A DNA stretch of 64,000 nt from assembly GCF_003751225.1 (NCBI RefSeq), contig NZ_RJKE01000001.1, positions 7,192,001 to 7,256,000 on the forward strand, written 5' to 3'. The position numbers and the translations under genes are program-made. This document shows positions 1-8,657 of the stretch, piece by piece. Below the pieces are notes generated by a model, which saw nothing but the letters and a program-made list of their open reading frames with translations, ran no database searches and was not told where the DNA came from. How positions within the stretch are numbered: position 1 is the stretch's first letter; the number at the start of each line of letters is the position of its first letter. This stretch comes from Actinocorallia herbida (GTDB lineage Bacteria > Actinomycetota > Actinomycetes > Streptosporangiales > Streptosporangiaceae).

Positions 1-1
1 G

Positions 2-820
2 AACCTCGTGGCGGCGCTCATCGCGGTCGGGGCGCTGCGGTGGTCGTCGATGCCGGCCGACGACGAGCACGCCTACGGGCACACCAAGGCCGAGTACTTC
101 TCGGCGGGCGCCGAAGGCATCATGATCTTCATCGCGTCGGTGACCATCGTGGTCGCGGCGGTCGGGCGGCTGCTGTCGCCGCAGCCCGTCGAGGACGTCG
201 GGCTCGGGCTCGCGGTGTCGGCCGTCGCCTCGCTCATCAACCTCGCGGTCGGCCTCCTGCTGGTCAGGGCGGGACGGGCGAACCGGTCGATCGTGCTGGA
301 GGCGGACGGCAAGCACCTGCTCACCGACGTGTGGACCTCGGTCGGCGTCATCACCGCCGTGGCGGTCGTGGCGCTCACCGGCTGGCAGGTCCTCGACCCG
401 CTCATCGCGCTGGCCGTCGCCGCGAACATCGCCTTCACCGGCGGCAAGCTCGTCCGGCGCTCCGGCTCCGGCCTCATGGACCGCGCGCTCCCCGACGACG
501 ACCTGCGCCTCATCGACCAGGCGCTGCGCCCGTTCCGGGAGGACGGCATCGTCTTCCACGCGCTGCGCACCCGTCGGGCCGCCAGCCGCTCCTTCGTCTC
601 ACTGCACGTCCTCGTCCCCGGCACCTGGACCGTCTTCCACGGCCACCGCACCGCCACCGAGGTCGAGACCGCCATTCGCGAGACGCTTCCGCACGCCTCG
701 GTCTTCACCCACCTGGAGGCGATCGAGGACCCCCTCTCCTACCAGGACACCGGCCTGGACCCCGACCCGTCGGCCCCGCTGCACACCGCGCCGCCCACCA
801 CCACCGACCCGCCCGCCTGA
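2..820 (+). CDS. Cation diffusion facilitator family metal transporter, 5' end outside window
   Basis: This is the C-terminal part of a CDF (cation diffusion facilitator) exporter, which moves divalent metals such as zinc out of the cytoplasm in exchange for protons. The reading frame is open to the window edge, so the first residues are missing; the in-frame GTG at 8 is probably not the start. The sequence HAYGHTKAEYF matches the conserved cytoplasmic loop, and EADGKHLLTDVWTS carries the HxxxD metal-binding pair of transmembrane helix 5. Hydrophobic helices follow in the CDF order, then a soluble C-terminal domain of about 90 residues. The metal cannot be read from this sequence. The gene converges on the aldehyde dehydrogenase gene. 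Confidence 0.9.
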   Translation, partial: NLVAALIAVGALRWSSMPADDEHAYGHTKAEYFSAGAEGIMIFIASVTIVVAAVGRLLSPQPVEDVGLGLAVSAVASLINLAVGLLLVRAGRANRSIVLEADGKHLLTDVWTSVGVITAVAVVALTGWQVLDPLIALAVAANIAFTGGKLVRRSGSGLMDRALPDDDLRLIDQALRPFREDGIVFHALRTRRAASRSFVSLHVLVPGTWTVFHGHRTATEVETAIRETLPHASVFTHLEAIEDPLSYQDTGLDPDPSAPLHTAPPTTTDPPA

Positions 821-849
821 CCCGGGCGGGACGGGCCCGGAGCAGCGGT

Positions 850-880
850 GAGCCCCCGGACGGGGTGGGTCCGGGGGCTC
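850..880. terminator. Bidirectional hairpin between convergent genes
   Basis: A perfect 12-bp stem (850-861 with 869-880) with a 7-base GGGGTGG loop lies between two convergent stop codons. There is no clear T tract on either strand, which is usual for actinobacterial terminators. Confidence 0.7.
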
Positions 881-890
881 GGTGGGGACA

Positions 891-2333
891 TCAGACCTTG
901 GGGGCGGGACGGGGGATGGACTTGAGCTCGAGGTAGGCGTCGAGGCCCTCGGGGCCGAGCTCGCGGCCCAGGCCGCTCGACTTGTAGCCGCCGAAGGGGG
1001 TGGCGGGGTCGATGCTGTAGAGGTTCACGCCGCAGGAGCCGGTGCGGATCCGGCGGGCGACGGCGACGCCGTGCTCTTCGTCGGCGGTCCAGACCGAGCC
1101 GCCGAGGCCGTAGTCGCTGTCGTTGGCGATGCGGATCGCCTCCTCCTCGTCGTCGTAGGCGAGGAGCGCGAGGACCGGGCCGAAGATCTCCTCGCGGGCG
1201 ATGCGCATGTCGTTGGTGACGCCGCCGAACACCGTCGGGGCCACGTACCAGCCGCGGTCCTGCGGCCGGTCCAGGCCGCCGACGAGGACCTTGGCGCCCT
1301 CGTCCTGGCCGATCCGGATGTAGCCCTCGACCCGCTCCTGCTGGCGCTGGGCGACCAGCGGGCCGACCTCGGTGCCGAAGTCCGCCGGGTCGCCGACCGC
1401 GAGGCCGCCGACCATCGCGGCGAGCGCGTCGGCGACCTCGTCGTAGCGGGAGCGGGGCGCGAGGATGCGGGTCTGCGCTGCGCAGGCCTGGCCGTTGTTC
1501 ATCAGCGACGCGAGCTTGAAGCCCTCGATGGTGGAGGCGAGGTCGGCGTCCTCCAGGATGATCGCCGCGGACTTGCCGCCGAGCTCCAGGGTGACCCGCT
1601 TGAGCTGCTGGCCGCAGACCGCGGCGATGCTGCGCCCGGCCCCGGTGGAGCCGGTGAAGGACACCTTGTCGACGTCGGGGTGGGCGACCAGGTGGGCGCC
1701 CACCTCGCGGCCCGCGGGCACGATGTTGACGACACCGTCGGGGATGCCCGCCTCCTTGATCCACTCGGCGAGGAGGTAGGTGTCGAGCGGGGTCTCCGGC
1801 GACGGCTTGGCCACGATGGTGCAGCCCGCGATGAGCGCCGGGGCGAGCTTGAGCATCAGCGTGAACTGCGGGACGTTCCACGGCACGATCGCCGCGACGA
1901 CGCCGACCGGCTCGCGGACGACCGAGACCGGGCCCTGCATGCCCTGCCGCTCGTCCTCCCAGGTGTAGGTGGCGGCGAGGTCGACGTAGTACTGGAGCAC
2001 CATCTGCGGGATGGCGGCCTGGGCGAACATGGAGAACAGCGCCGGGGAGCCCATCTCCGCGGTCACGAGCTGGGCCATCGGCTCCACGTTCGCGGCGTAG
2101 ATGGCCGACAGCCGGCCGACGATCTCGGCCCGCTCGGCCGGGGTCATCCGCGGCCACGGCCCCTCGTCGAAGGCGCGGCGCGCGGCGGCGACCGCGGCGT
2201 CGATGTCGGCCTCGGAGCCGTCGGGAACGCGCCCGATGACCTCCTCGGTGTGCGGGGAGACGACGTCGATGACCCCGGTCCCCGCCGGGGCGACCCATTC
2301 GCCGCCGATGAAGAAGCTCTTGTGCTCGTGCAT
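891..2333 (-). CDS. NAD(P)-dependent aldehyde dehydrogenase
   Basis: The gene encodes a 480-residue member of the aldehyde dehydrogenase superfamily, which oxidises an aldehyde to the acid through a covalent thiohemiacetal. The cofactor motif FTGSTGAGR lies near residue 225, the general-base Glu is in VTLELGGKSA (about 249), and the catalytic Cys is in NNGQACAAQTR (about 284). The length is normal for the family. The ATG at 2333 was chosen because GGAGGG lies seven bases upstream and the longer frame is not family-like. The substrate is not evident. A promoter and a candidate operator sit directly upstream, so it is probably transcribed alone or with the genes that follow it. Confidence 0.92.
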   Translation of the reverse strand: MHEHKSFFIGGEWVAPAGTGVIDVVSPHTEEVIGRVPDGSEADIDAAVAAARRAFDEGPWPRMTPAERAEIVGRLSAIYAANVEPMAQLVTAEMGSPALFSMFAQAAIPQMVLQYYVDLAATYTWEDERQGMQGPVSVVREPVGVVAAIVPWNVPQFTLMLKLAPALIAGCTIVAKPSPETPLDTYLLAEWIKEAGIPDGVVNIVPAGREVGAHLVAHPDVDKVSFTGSTGAGRSIAAVCGQQLKRVTLELGGKSAAIILEDADLASTIEGFKLASLMNNGQACAAQTRILAPRSRYDEVADALAAMVGGLAVGDPADFGTEVGPLVAQRQQERVEGYIRIGQDEGAKVLVGGLDRPQDRGWYVAPTVFGGVTNDMRIAREEIFGPVLALLAYDDEEEAIRIANDSDYGLGGSVWTADEEHGVAVARRIRTGSCGVNLYSIDPATPFGGYKSSGLGRELGPEGLDAYLELKSIPRPAPKV

Positions 2334-2373
2334 GGAAAACCCTCCGCAACCCACCGAGTGCTTGCTTGGGCGC

Positions 2374-2402
2374 AGCATATGACGGCGAGACCCGAGTCTC
2401 AA
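2374..2402 (-). promoter_or_regulatory. Sigma-70-like promoter and operator of the aldehyde dehydrogenase gene
   Basis: Read on the minus strand, TTGAGA (2402-2397) and TATGCT (2379-2374) are separated by exactly 17 bases. An imperfect palindrome, GAGAC-CCGA-GTCTC (2387-2400), overlaps the -35 and the spacer. AGTGCTTGCTTGG (2357-2369) follows the -10 and resembles a TetR-family half operator. The promoter is visible in the sequence; the regulator is unknown. Confidence 0.55.
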
Positions 2403-2445
2403 TCTCCAGGGTCGGTGAATACTTACCGCCGGTAGGCCCGGCCGG

Positions 2446-2886
2446 TCACAGCAGATGGGCGTTCGGCAGCTTCGCCCGCGCGGCCAGCGCGGGGACCTCC
2501 ACGACCTCGACGCCCTCGTCCTCCAGCAGCTCGACCCCGTCCCCCTCGACGAACAGCACGGGCTCGCGCCAGGCGAACACCACCCGGCGAACGCCCCGCT
2601 CGACGATGAGCCGCGCGCACGACTTCGGCCGCGAGAGCCGCCGCGCGCATGGCTCCAGCGAGCTGTAGACCGTGGCCCCCGCGAGCTCGACGCCCGGGAT
2701 CTTCGCCAGCGCCGCCTCCTCGGCGTGCACCTTCTCATCGGTCTCCCGCGAGAACCCCCGCGCCAGCTCCCGCCCGTCGGCCCCCACGATCACCGCACCC
2801 ACCGAGAACGCCGTCTCCGAGGGCGGACACGAAGACGCCAGCTCGCAGGCCACCTCAAGCCACCGCAGATCTTCCACGTCGCTCAT
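2446..2886 (-). CDS. RibD-type cytidine/pyrimidine deaminase domain protein
   Basis: This 146-residue zinc-dependent deaminase has the cytidine/deoxycytidylate deaminase fold. The motif HAEEAAL supplies the zinc His and proton-shuttle Glu, and SLEPCARRLSRPKSC supplies the two zinc cysteines. The spacing between the cysteines (nine residues) is close to that in the deaminase half of RibD. The ATG at 2886 fits the domain start; a longer frame adds 27 low-complexity residues. The gene lies 94 bases downstream of a stand-alone RibD-like reductase on the same strand, so the two may do the two steps that fused RibD does in riboflavin synthesis. Another nucleoside deaminase role is possible, since no other rib gene is nearby. 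Confidence 0.75.
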   Translation of the reverse strand: MSDVEDLRWLEVACELASSCPPSETAFSVGAVIVGADGRELARGFSRETDEKVHAEEAALAKIPGVELAGATVYSSLEPCARRLSRPKSCARLIVERGVRRVVFAWREPVLFVEGDGVELLEDEGVEVVEVPALAARAKLPNAHLL

Positions 2887-2980
2887 GCCGTCCCCCGCTC
2901 GACCCGTCTCTTCACGCACAGCTCTCTCCGCTCTTCCCGCCTGCCCGTGTCCCCGCCGATCGTCCACCGCCGACAGCGGC

Positions 2981-3673
2981 TCACACGGGTGGGGAGGCGT
3001 CTCCGATCAGGTAGCGGAGGAAGGCGACGTCGCCGAGGGCGCTGGTCTCGGCGAGGCGCATGGGGCGGGAGGGGCTCTGGGGGAAGAGGCCCGGGTGGGT
3101 GAAGCGCGGGGCGTCGGGATCGCCGAGGAAGAAGGGCGCGATGGCCAGGTGGATCTCGTCGACCAGGTCGGCGGTGAGGAAGCCGGTGTGGACGCCGCCG
3201 CCGCCCTCGACCATGAGCCGCCGCACCCCCCGGGCGGCGAGATCGGCGAGCAGCGCGGCGAGATCGGCCTTCTCCCCGAGGGCGACGACCTCCGCGACGC
3301 CGTCGAGTTCCGCGCGGAGCTCCTTCGCCGCCTGATCCGTGGTGTAGACGAGCTTCGGTTCGGCCCCCGTGGTGAAGAACCGCGCCTGTGGGTCGAGCCC
3401 GCCGCTCGCCGTCAGGGTCACCTTCACGAGGTTCTCCGGCAGGCCGCGCGCGGCCCGCGCGGCCCTGCGTTCCGGCGAGCGCACCAGGAGCGACGGGTCG
3501 TCGCGCCGGATCGTGGTCGCGCCGACGAGGATGGCGTCGACCTCGGCGCGCGCGGCGTCCACCCGGTCGAAGTCCGCCTCGTTGGACAGGCGCAGCCGCT
3601 CGGGCGAGGCGTCGTCGATGTACCCGTCGACGGACGCCGCGCAGCTCAGCAGCACATAAGGGCGGTCGTTCAT
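2981..3673 (-). CDS. RibD C-terminal-domain (DHFR-like) reductase
   Basis: The 230-residue product matches the RibD C-terminal reductase family, an NADPH-dependent DHFR-like fold that reduces the ribosyl ring in the riboflavin pathway. Diagnostic segments are CAASVDGYIDDAS at the N terminus, DAILVGATTIRRDDPSL, and the Gly-rich MVEGGGGVHTGFL near residue 165. The deaminase half of RibD is absent from this protein but lies just downstream as a separate gene. The ATG at 3673 begins the conserved domain, though no strong ribosome-binding site precedes it. Related stand-alone reductases act on other pterin- or uracil-like substrates, so the pathway is inferred. Confidence 0.85.
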   Translation of the reverse strand: MNDRPYVLLSCAASVDGYIDDASPERLRLSNEADFDRVDAARAEVDAILVGATTIRRDDPSLLVRSPERRAARAARGLPENLVKVTLTASGGLDPQARFFTTGAEPKLVYTTDQAAKELRAELDGVAEVVALGEKADLAALLADLAARGVRRLMVEGGGGVHTGFLTADLVDEIHLAIAPFFLGDPDAPRFTHPGLFPQSPSRPMRLAETSALGDVAFLRYLIGDASPPV

Positions 3674-3735
3674 GCAGGCAACATAACCCGGAACCGCCAC
3701 CCGCCGTTCTCCGGCCTGTGGACAACCGATCCGTA

Positions 3736-3793
3736 CCCATGGGCCCGGTGACGGGCTCTCGAAGAACCCGGCTTCGCCGGGGAGCCCGCCCGG
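3736..3793. repeat. Dispersed palindromic repeat, copy 3 (single)
   Basis: This is a diverged copy of the element found twice in tandem at 49499-49627. It shares CCCATGRGCCCGG at its left end and the block AGAACCCGGCTTCGCCGGGG with an inner 6-bp hairpin (CCCGGC-TTC-GCCGGG). Outer arms CGGGCTC and GAGCCCG can pair around it. Confidence 0.75.
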
Positions 3794-3805
3794 CACACCG
3801 AAAAG

Positions 3806-3838
3806 GGCCCGGCCCCCTCCGCACAAGGGGGCCGGGCC
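3806..3838 (-). terminator. Strong terminator of the lipase gene
   Basis: A perfect 13-bp GC stem (3806-3818 with 3826-3838) with a 7-base loop is followed on the minus strand by CTTTT. It lies 16 bases past the lipase stop codon. Confidence 0.85.
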
Positions 3839-3853
3839 GCGCGGACGCCGGCG

Positions 3854-4516
3854 TCAGGTGCCGAGGAACGTCCGGATCGAGGAGAGCACCGAGGTGTCCG
3901 TGAGGAAGCCGATGTGGGTCTGGCAGGCGACGTAGTTGTTGGTCGCGCCGTCCAGGCGGGTGCTGGTGTAGGGGAGGATGACCCCGTCGCAGGGCGAGTA
4001 CCAGGTGCCGTACTTGGTGCTGCCGGGGGTCTCGTCGCCGCTGCCCAGCGTGTTGATGAAGGACGAACCGGGATACATCTGCTGGCAGGTCACATAGATG
4101 AGGCAGGCGCTCGCGAACGTGGTGCCGTGGTTGGCGCCCGCGATCGAGGCGAGGTGGCGGACCTTGGTGTTGCCGCCGAGCTGCTTGAGGTACCACAGGC
4201 TCACCAGGCCGCCCATGGAGTGGTTGACGATGTCCACCTGGGAGGCGCCGGTCTGGGCGCGCACCTTGTCGACGAACGTCGCCAGACCCTGCGCGTTGGT
4301 GATGTTGTTGCCGTACGAGTTGTACTCGTAGGCGAACAGCTCGGAGCTCGCGTATCCGCCGGACCGGAAGACGGACATGGCCGTCACCCAGTTGGAGGCG
4401 CTGCCGGTGTAGCCGTGGACGAAGACGACGGGGGTCTTCGCGGCGTGGGCGGGGGCGGTGAAGCCGGCCAGGACGGCCGCCAGCGCGGCCATCACGACGG
4501 CGATCTTGCGGAGCAT
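3854..4516 (-). CDS. Secreted triacylglycerol lipase, LipA/class 2 type
   Basis: The 220-residue product is an exported alpha/beta-hydrolase lipase. Residues 1-27 form a signal peptide with a charged MLRKI start and cleavage probable after APAHA. FVHGYTGS is the oxyanion-hole region, and the nucleophile Ser is in VNHSMGGL, where Asn replaces the usual first Gly or Ala. The Asp is probably in SPCDGVILP and the His in QTHIGF near the C terminus. GANHGTT and RLDGATNNYV resemble Bacillus LipA-like and actinobacterial lipases. Four cysteines could form two disulfides outside the cell. GAGGAGA precedes the ATG at 4516. A strong terminator follows, so it is probably monocistronic. Confidence 0.9.
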   Translation of the reverse strand: MLRKIAVVMAALAAVLAGFTAPAHAAKTPVVFVHGYTGSASNWVTAMSVFRSGGYASSELFAYEYNSYGNNITNAQGLATFVDKVRAQTGASQVDIVNHSMGGLVSLWYLKQLGGNTKVRHLASIAGANHGTTFASACLIYVTCQQMYPGSSFINTLGSGDETPGSTKYGTWYSPCDGVILPYTSTRLDGATNNYVACQTHIGFLTDTSVLSSIRTFLGT

Positions 4517-4683
4517 GTTCTCTCCTCGGGGGGTGGGGTGAGGTCGAGTCTGCCCAGCGCCCGCGGACCCCGCATCGGTGACATCACCGGTGCCTCCCGC
4601 ACCCGGATTGGAGCGATCCAACGACCCGCGCCCCGACCAGAGAACCCCTGCTCAGCGCGGTTCTCGCGGCGGTCCGGCGCGGC

Positions 4684-7233
4684 TCAGAAGAACTTCGCCA
4701 GCTCGACCCGCGACCGGACGCCGAGACGGGTGAAGACGTTGCGCAGGTGGTGCTCGACCGTCCGGGGGCTGAGCACGAGCCGGGCGGCGATCTCCCGGTT
4801 CGTCGCGCCCTCGGCGGCGAGCCGCGCGATCTGCTCCTGCTGGGCGGTCAGCTCGGCGGCGGGCTCGCCCCCTGCCGCGGTCTCCCCCGCCGCGCGCAGC
4901 TCCGCGCGGGCCCGGCCCGCCCACGCCTCGGCCTCGTAGTGCCGGAACAGGTGCAGCGCGTGCCGCAGGTGCGCCCGGGCGTCGCTGGGCCGCCGGGAGC
5001 GGCGCAGCCAGGAGCCGAACAGCAGCTCGGTGCGCGCCAGCTCGAACGGGGAGCCGCCCAGGCGGTGCAGGGCGAGCGCCGCGCTGAAGTGCTCCTCGGC
5101 CACCGGTCCCTCGGACAGCAGCGCGTGGCAGCGCCGCGAGAGCGCCAGGCGCGCGGGATTGGCGGTGGCCTTCGCCCATCCGTCGAAGACGGCGAGGGAC
5201 CGCGCCGCCGCCTCCCGTCCTCCGGAGTGCACCTCCGCCTCGACGTACAGCGGGGTCGACATGACGCGCACGACGGGGTGCACGGTGATGATCCGGAGCC
5301 GGGCGGCGGCCTCGGCGGGCCGGTCGGCCAGGAGGTCGAGCGCGGCCTCGGCCCAGCTGAGGAACGCCTCGGGACGGCTCAGTCCCCGCCCCTGCGCCGT
5401 GGCCGCGGCCATCCCCGCCTGCCTTCGGCTCTCCGCACGGTCGCCGCGCAGGGCGGCCACCAGGGCGAGCAGCGCCCTGTGGTCGACCGCCACGTTGCCC
5501 TGTCCCGTCGCCTCGGCGAGCGCGAGCCCTTCCCTGGACGCCTCCACCGCCTCGCAGAACCGTCCTCTCCACAGCTCCGCCTGGGCGAGCAGGTGCAGCG
5601 CGCAGGGCTTGAGCGCGGTGTTGCCGCCGTGGGCGGCCCGCACCGCGCCGCCCGCGAGCTCGTGCGCGGCGAGGTCGTCGCCCAGCAGCGACGCCGCGGT
5701 GCTCGCCCACAGGTGGTCGAGACAGCTCTCGGGGAGGGTGAGCACCCGCCGCAGCGCATGGCTGAAGTCCTCTCCGACGAACGCGGCGGCGATCCCCTGG
5801 AAGTGCAGGGTGAGCAGATCCGAGCCGGGCGTGCGGGCGGCCCGCTCCGCGAGGTCCAGGTAGGACATGATGTCGCCGGCCAGGTAGGCGGCCTCTCCCG
5901 CGCGGGCGAGCGCGTCCAGCCTTTCGGCCTCGGGCAGCAGGTCGGCCGCCGTGGCGTAGAGCGTCCGCGACTTCTCCGGCATCCCGTCGAACAGCTCGAT
6001 CTCGCCCAGCAGCATCTCGGCCTCGCCGGGCGGGACCGCGGGATCGGCCAGGGCGCGGCGCACGAGCACCTTCGCCCGTGCGGGCGCGCCCGCCCGCCAA
6101 TGCGCCGCCGCCGCGCCGAGCAGGTCGGCGGGGTCGCCGGACAGCTCCGCGGCCCGCGCCCAGATCCCCGCGGCCTCGGCGGGCTCGGCCCCCGCCGCGA
6201 CCGCGCGCAGCTCGGCGAGGTCGCTCGGGCGGCGGGCCACCGCGGTGCGGTGCATGATCCGGCGGGCGCGCTGGCCCGGCCGGTCCATCACCTGGGCGAG
6301 CAGCCGATGGGCGGTGTGCAGCGCGGCAAGTGGGGAATCCGCCTCAAGGACGCTGCGCATGAGCGCGCTGGGGACGCTGACATGGTCGCGGTCCACGGTG
6401 AGCAGGCCCGCGCTCCGGGCCGGCTCCAGGGCGGCGAGGTCGAGGCCGGCCGACGCGGCGGCCCGGCCGAGGGTGACGATGTCCAGGCGCTCCTCCACGA
6501 CGGCGAAGGCGAGCAGGCTCCTGGCGTCCTCGGGAAGGCGGTCGTAACGCCTGCGGAAGGTGGCGCGCAGTTCACTGCCAGAAGGCAGGGTCGCCGGGGG
6601 CGGCTCGATGCCTGAGATCTGTCCCGGGGTGAGCGCCCTGCCGAGTTCGCGGAGCGCGCGGGGGTTCCCCCCTGCCAGCTCGACCAGGACCGACTCCACC
6701 TCGGCGGGGATGCCTTCGACGCACTCGCGCAGCACGAGCCGTGAAGCCGTGTCGTCCAGCGGCGGCAGCGGGAGGTCGGGGATGGCGGCGAGCCTGTCGC
6801 GGCCCGCGCCGCGCACCCTGCCGTCGCTCGCGCCGAACAGCATGAGGATCGGCAGCGTCTCGGCCCTGCGGGCGGTGAAGGCGAGCGCGGCGAGCGAGGG
6901 CGCGTCCATCCAGTGCGCGTCGTCGGCCACGCACAGCAGCGGCCGGTCGGCGGCGAGCTCGACGAGCCGCCGGTGCACCTCCAGGGGGTCCTCGGACCCG
7001 CCGGGCAGGATGCGGCCGAGCGCCGCCCCGGGCAGATCCGCCTCGACCCGGACCCCGGGCACGCTCAGCACCCGGAAGTCGGGCGAGGCCCGGCGGGCCG
7101 CCCAGCGCAGCAGCGTGCTGCGGCCGAGTCCGGGCCCGCTGCGCACGGCAAGGGCGCCGCCCCTGCCTGCGCGCGCCTCCACCACAAGGCGGTCGAGCAG
7201 ATCGAGTTCCCTGTCACGACCGTGGACGCCCAT
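4684..7233 (-). CDS. LAL-family (LuxR C-terminal HTH, AAA-like) transcriptional regulator
   Basis: This 849-residue protein has the LAL layout: an N-terminal NTPase region, a long helical middle part of TPR type, and a LuxR/GerE helix-turn-helix at residues 785-849 (TNREIAARLVLSPRTVEHHL). The Walker A motif reads GPGLGRST (about residue 35), with Arg in place of the catalytic Lys, while the Walker B region DDAHWMD near 105 is well kept, so ATP hydrolysis may be weak or lost. The ATG at 7233 has GGGAGG upstream and starts the domain; a further 52 upstream residues look non-coding. LAL proteins often switch on secondary-metabolite or catabolic genes, but the target here is unknown. Confidence 0.88.
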   Translation of the reverse strand: MGVHGRDRELDLLDRLVVEARAGRGGALAVRSGPGLGRSTLLRWAARRASPDFRVLSVPGVRVEADLPGAALGRILPGGSEDPLEVHRRLVELAADRPLLCVADDAHWMDAPSLAALAFTARRAETLPILMLFGASDGRVRGAGRDRLAAIPDLPLPPLDDTASRLVLRECVEGIPAEVESVLVELAGGNPRALRELGRALTPGQISGIEPPPATLPSGSELRATFRRRYDRLPEDARSLLAFAVVEERLDIVTLGRAAASAGLDLAALEPARSAGLLTVDRDHVSVPSALMRSVLEADSPLAALHTAHRLLAQVMDRPGQRARRIMHRTAVARRPSDLAELRAVAAGAEPAEAAGIWARAAELSGDPADLLGAAAAHWRAGAPARAKVLVRRALADPAVPPGEAEMLLGEIELFDGMPEKSRTLYATAADLLPEAERLDALARAGEAAYLAGDIMSYLDLAERAARTPGSDLLTLHFQGIAAAFVGEDFSHALRRVLTLPESCLDHLWASTAASLLGDDLAAHELAGGAVRAAHGGNTALKPCALHLLAQAELWRGRFCEAVEASREGLALAEATGQGNVAVDHRALLALVAALRGDRAESRRQAGMAAATAQGRGLSRPEAFLSWAEAALDLLADRPAEAAARLRIITVHPVVRVMSTPLYVEAEVHSGGREAAARSLAVFDGWAKATANPARLALSRRCHALLSEGPVAEEHFSAALALHRLGGSPFELARTELLFGSWLRRSRRPSDARAHLRHALHLFRHYEAEAWAGRARAELRAAGETAAGGEPAAELTAQQEQIARLAAEGATNREIAARLVLSPRTVEHHLRNVFTRLGVRSRVELAKFF

Positions 7234-7335
7234 CGCGGAACCTCCCAGGAAGCCGCCGTCACTACAGCATGCCGCCGTCGGACCGTCCAGGGTCCCACGG
7301 CGGGCGTGGGCTCGCACACCCCTGGGGGACGGCCG

Positions 7336-7353
7336 ATTGTGCGAGTGCACAAT
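7336..7353. promoter_or_regulatory. Perfect inverted repeat between the LAL regulator and sbcD
   Basis: ATTGTGC-GAGT-GCACAAT has perfect 7-bp arms and lies about 100 bases before the LAL start in the divergent promoter region. A second, looser pair (CGGTGACG at 7362-7369 and CGTCACCG at 7384-7391) lies next to it. It is a candidate operator; the binding protein is unknown. Confidence 0.5.
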
Positions 7354-7462
7354 GCGGACATCGGTGACGTTCCAGCGACACCGCGTCACCGTCGCGTGGT
7401 TCGCCCGTGTGAATCTCGATACCGGAGCGCGCTTCCGGGGCCGAAGTGTCAGTGCCTCGGTC

Positions 7463-7468
7463 TAGGGT
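7463..7468 (+). promoter_or_regulatory. -10 element giving a nearly leaderless sbcD transcript
   Basis: TAGGGT ends ten bases before the sbcD ATG, so a start point about seven bases downstream would leave only a few untranslated bases. No ribosome-binding site is visible before the ATG. Confidence 0.45.
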
Positions 7469-7478
7469 CGGTCGTGCC

Positions 7479-8657
7479 ATGAGACTCCTGCACACCTCCG
7501 ACTGGCACCTGGGCCGATCCTTCCACCGGGAGGACCTCCTCGGGCCCCAGAGCGCCTTCGCCGACCACCTCGTCGCGACCGTCGCCGCCGAGCGCGTCGA
7601 CTGCGTGGTCGTGAGCGGCGACGTCTACGACCGCGCCATCCCGCCGGTGGACGCGGTCCGCCTCTACGACGAGACCCTCGCGCGGCTCAAGGCGACGGGC
7701 GCCGCCATCGTGATCATCTCCGGCAACCACGACTCGGCGATCCGCCTCGGCGTGGGCTCCCGCCTGCTGGAGGCCGCGAACGTCCACGTGCGCACCGCGC
7801 CCCCCGAGGAGCCCGCCCGCCCGGTCGTCGTCGGGGACGTGGCGATCTACCCGATCCCCTACCTTGAGCCGGAGCTCGTGCGCGAGCCCTGGGGGCTGGC
7901 GGAGCGGTCGCACACCGCGGCCCTCACCGAGGCGGTCCGCAGGATCCACGCCGACGGCCACCGCGGCCCCCGCGTCGTCATGGCGCACGCCTTCGTCTCG
8001 GCGGGCGAGGCCCCCGTCGTCAGCGAGAGCGAACGGGACATCTCCGTCGGCGGCGCGAGCATCGTCCCCGCGGGCGTCTTCGACGGCATCGACTACGTCG
8101 CCCTCGGCCATCTGCACGGCCGGCGGGCGCTGCGCGAGCACGTCCGCTACTCGGGGTCGCCGCTCGCCTACTCCTTCTCCGAGCTGACGCACGTCAAGGG
8201 CTCCTGGCTCGTCGATCTCGACGGCTCGGGCCTGCGCGCCGCCGAGTTCGTCGAGGCGCCCGTCCCGAGGCGGCTCGCCCATCTGACCGGCACCCTGGAC
8301 GAGCTGCTCTCCGATCCCTCCCACACCCGGCACGAGGACGACTGGGTGAAGGCCACCCTCACCGACACCAGGCGCGTCGCCGGGGCCATGGAAAGGCTGC
8401 GCGCCCGGTTCCCGCACGCCCTCGTCCTGGAGTTCGCCACCGAGTCCTTCACCGGCGACGGCCCGGGCCGCGCCGAACTGCTGGCGACCCGCACCGCGCC
8501 GGAGATGGCCGGGGAGTTCGTCCGGGAGGTCACCGGCGAGGGCGCCACCGAGGACGAGCGGGCGCTCCTGCACGACGCGTTCGAGTACTGCCGGCTCGAA
8601 GAGAAGGCCCCCGTCCCCGCACAGCGCGCCCCGGCGCGGGAAGGCGTGTCCCGATGA
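7479..8657 (+). CDS. sbcD: DNA double-strand exonuclease subunit SbcD
   Basis: The 392-residue product is the Mre11-like nuclease subunit of the SbcCD complex, which opens hairpins and trims double-strand ends. The five metallophosphoesterase motifs are in order: HTSDWHLGR (residues 5-13), VVSGDVYDR, IISGNHDS, MAHAF and GHLHGR. A C-terminal capping region follows. The ATG at 7479 begins the conserved motif directly; the frame upstream contains the promoter. Its last codons overlap the sbcC start in an ATGA arrangement, which means translational coupling and an equimolar supply of both subunits. Confidence 0.95.
   Translation: MRLLHTSDWHLGRSFHREDLLGPQSAFADHLVATVAAERVDCVVVSGDVYDRAIPPVDAVRLYDETLARLKATGAAIVIISGNHDSAIRLGVGSRLLEAANVHVRTAPPEEPARPVVVGDVAIYPIPYLEPELVREPWGLAERSHTAALTEAVRRIHADGHRGPRVVMAHAFVSAGEAPVVSESERDISVGGASIVPAGVFDGIDYVALGHLHGRRALREHVRYSGSPLAYSFSELTHVKGSWLVDLDGSGLRAAEFVEAPVPRRLAHLTGTLDELLSDPSHTRHEDDWVKATLTDTRRVAGAMERLRARFPHALVLEFATESFTGDGPGRAELLATRTAPEMAGEFVREVTGEGATEDERALLHDAFEYCRLEEKAPVPAQRAPAREGVSR

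Noticed and set aside
2889-3735. FMN riboswitch before the RibD-like pair
   Set aside because: The region before the reductase start is short and lacks the conserved RFN-element blocks.
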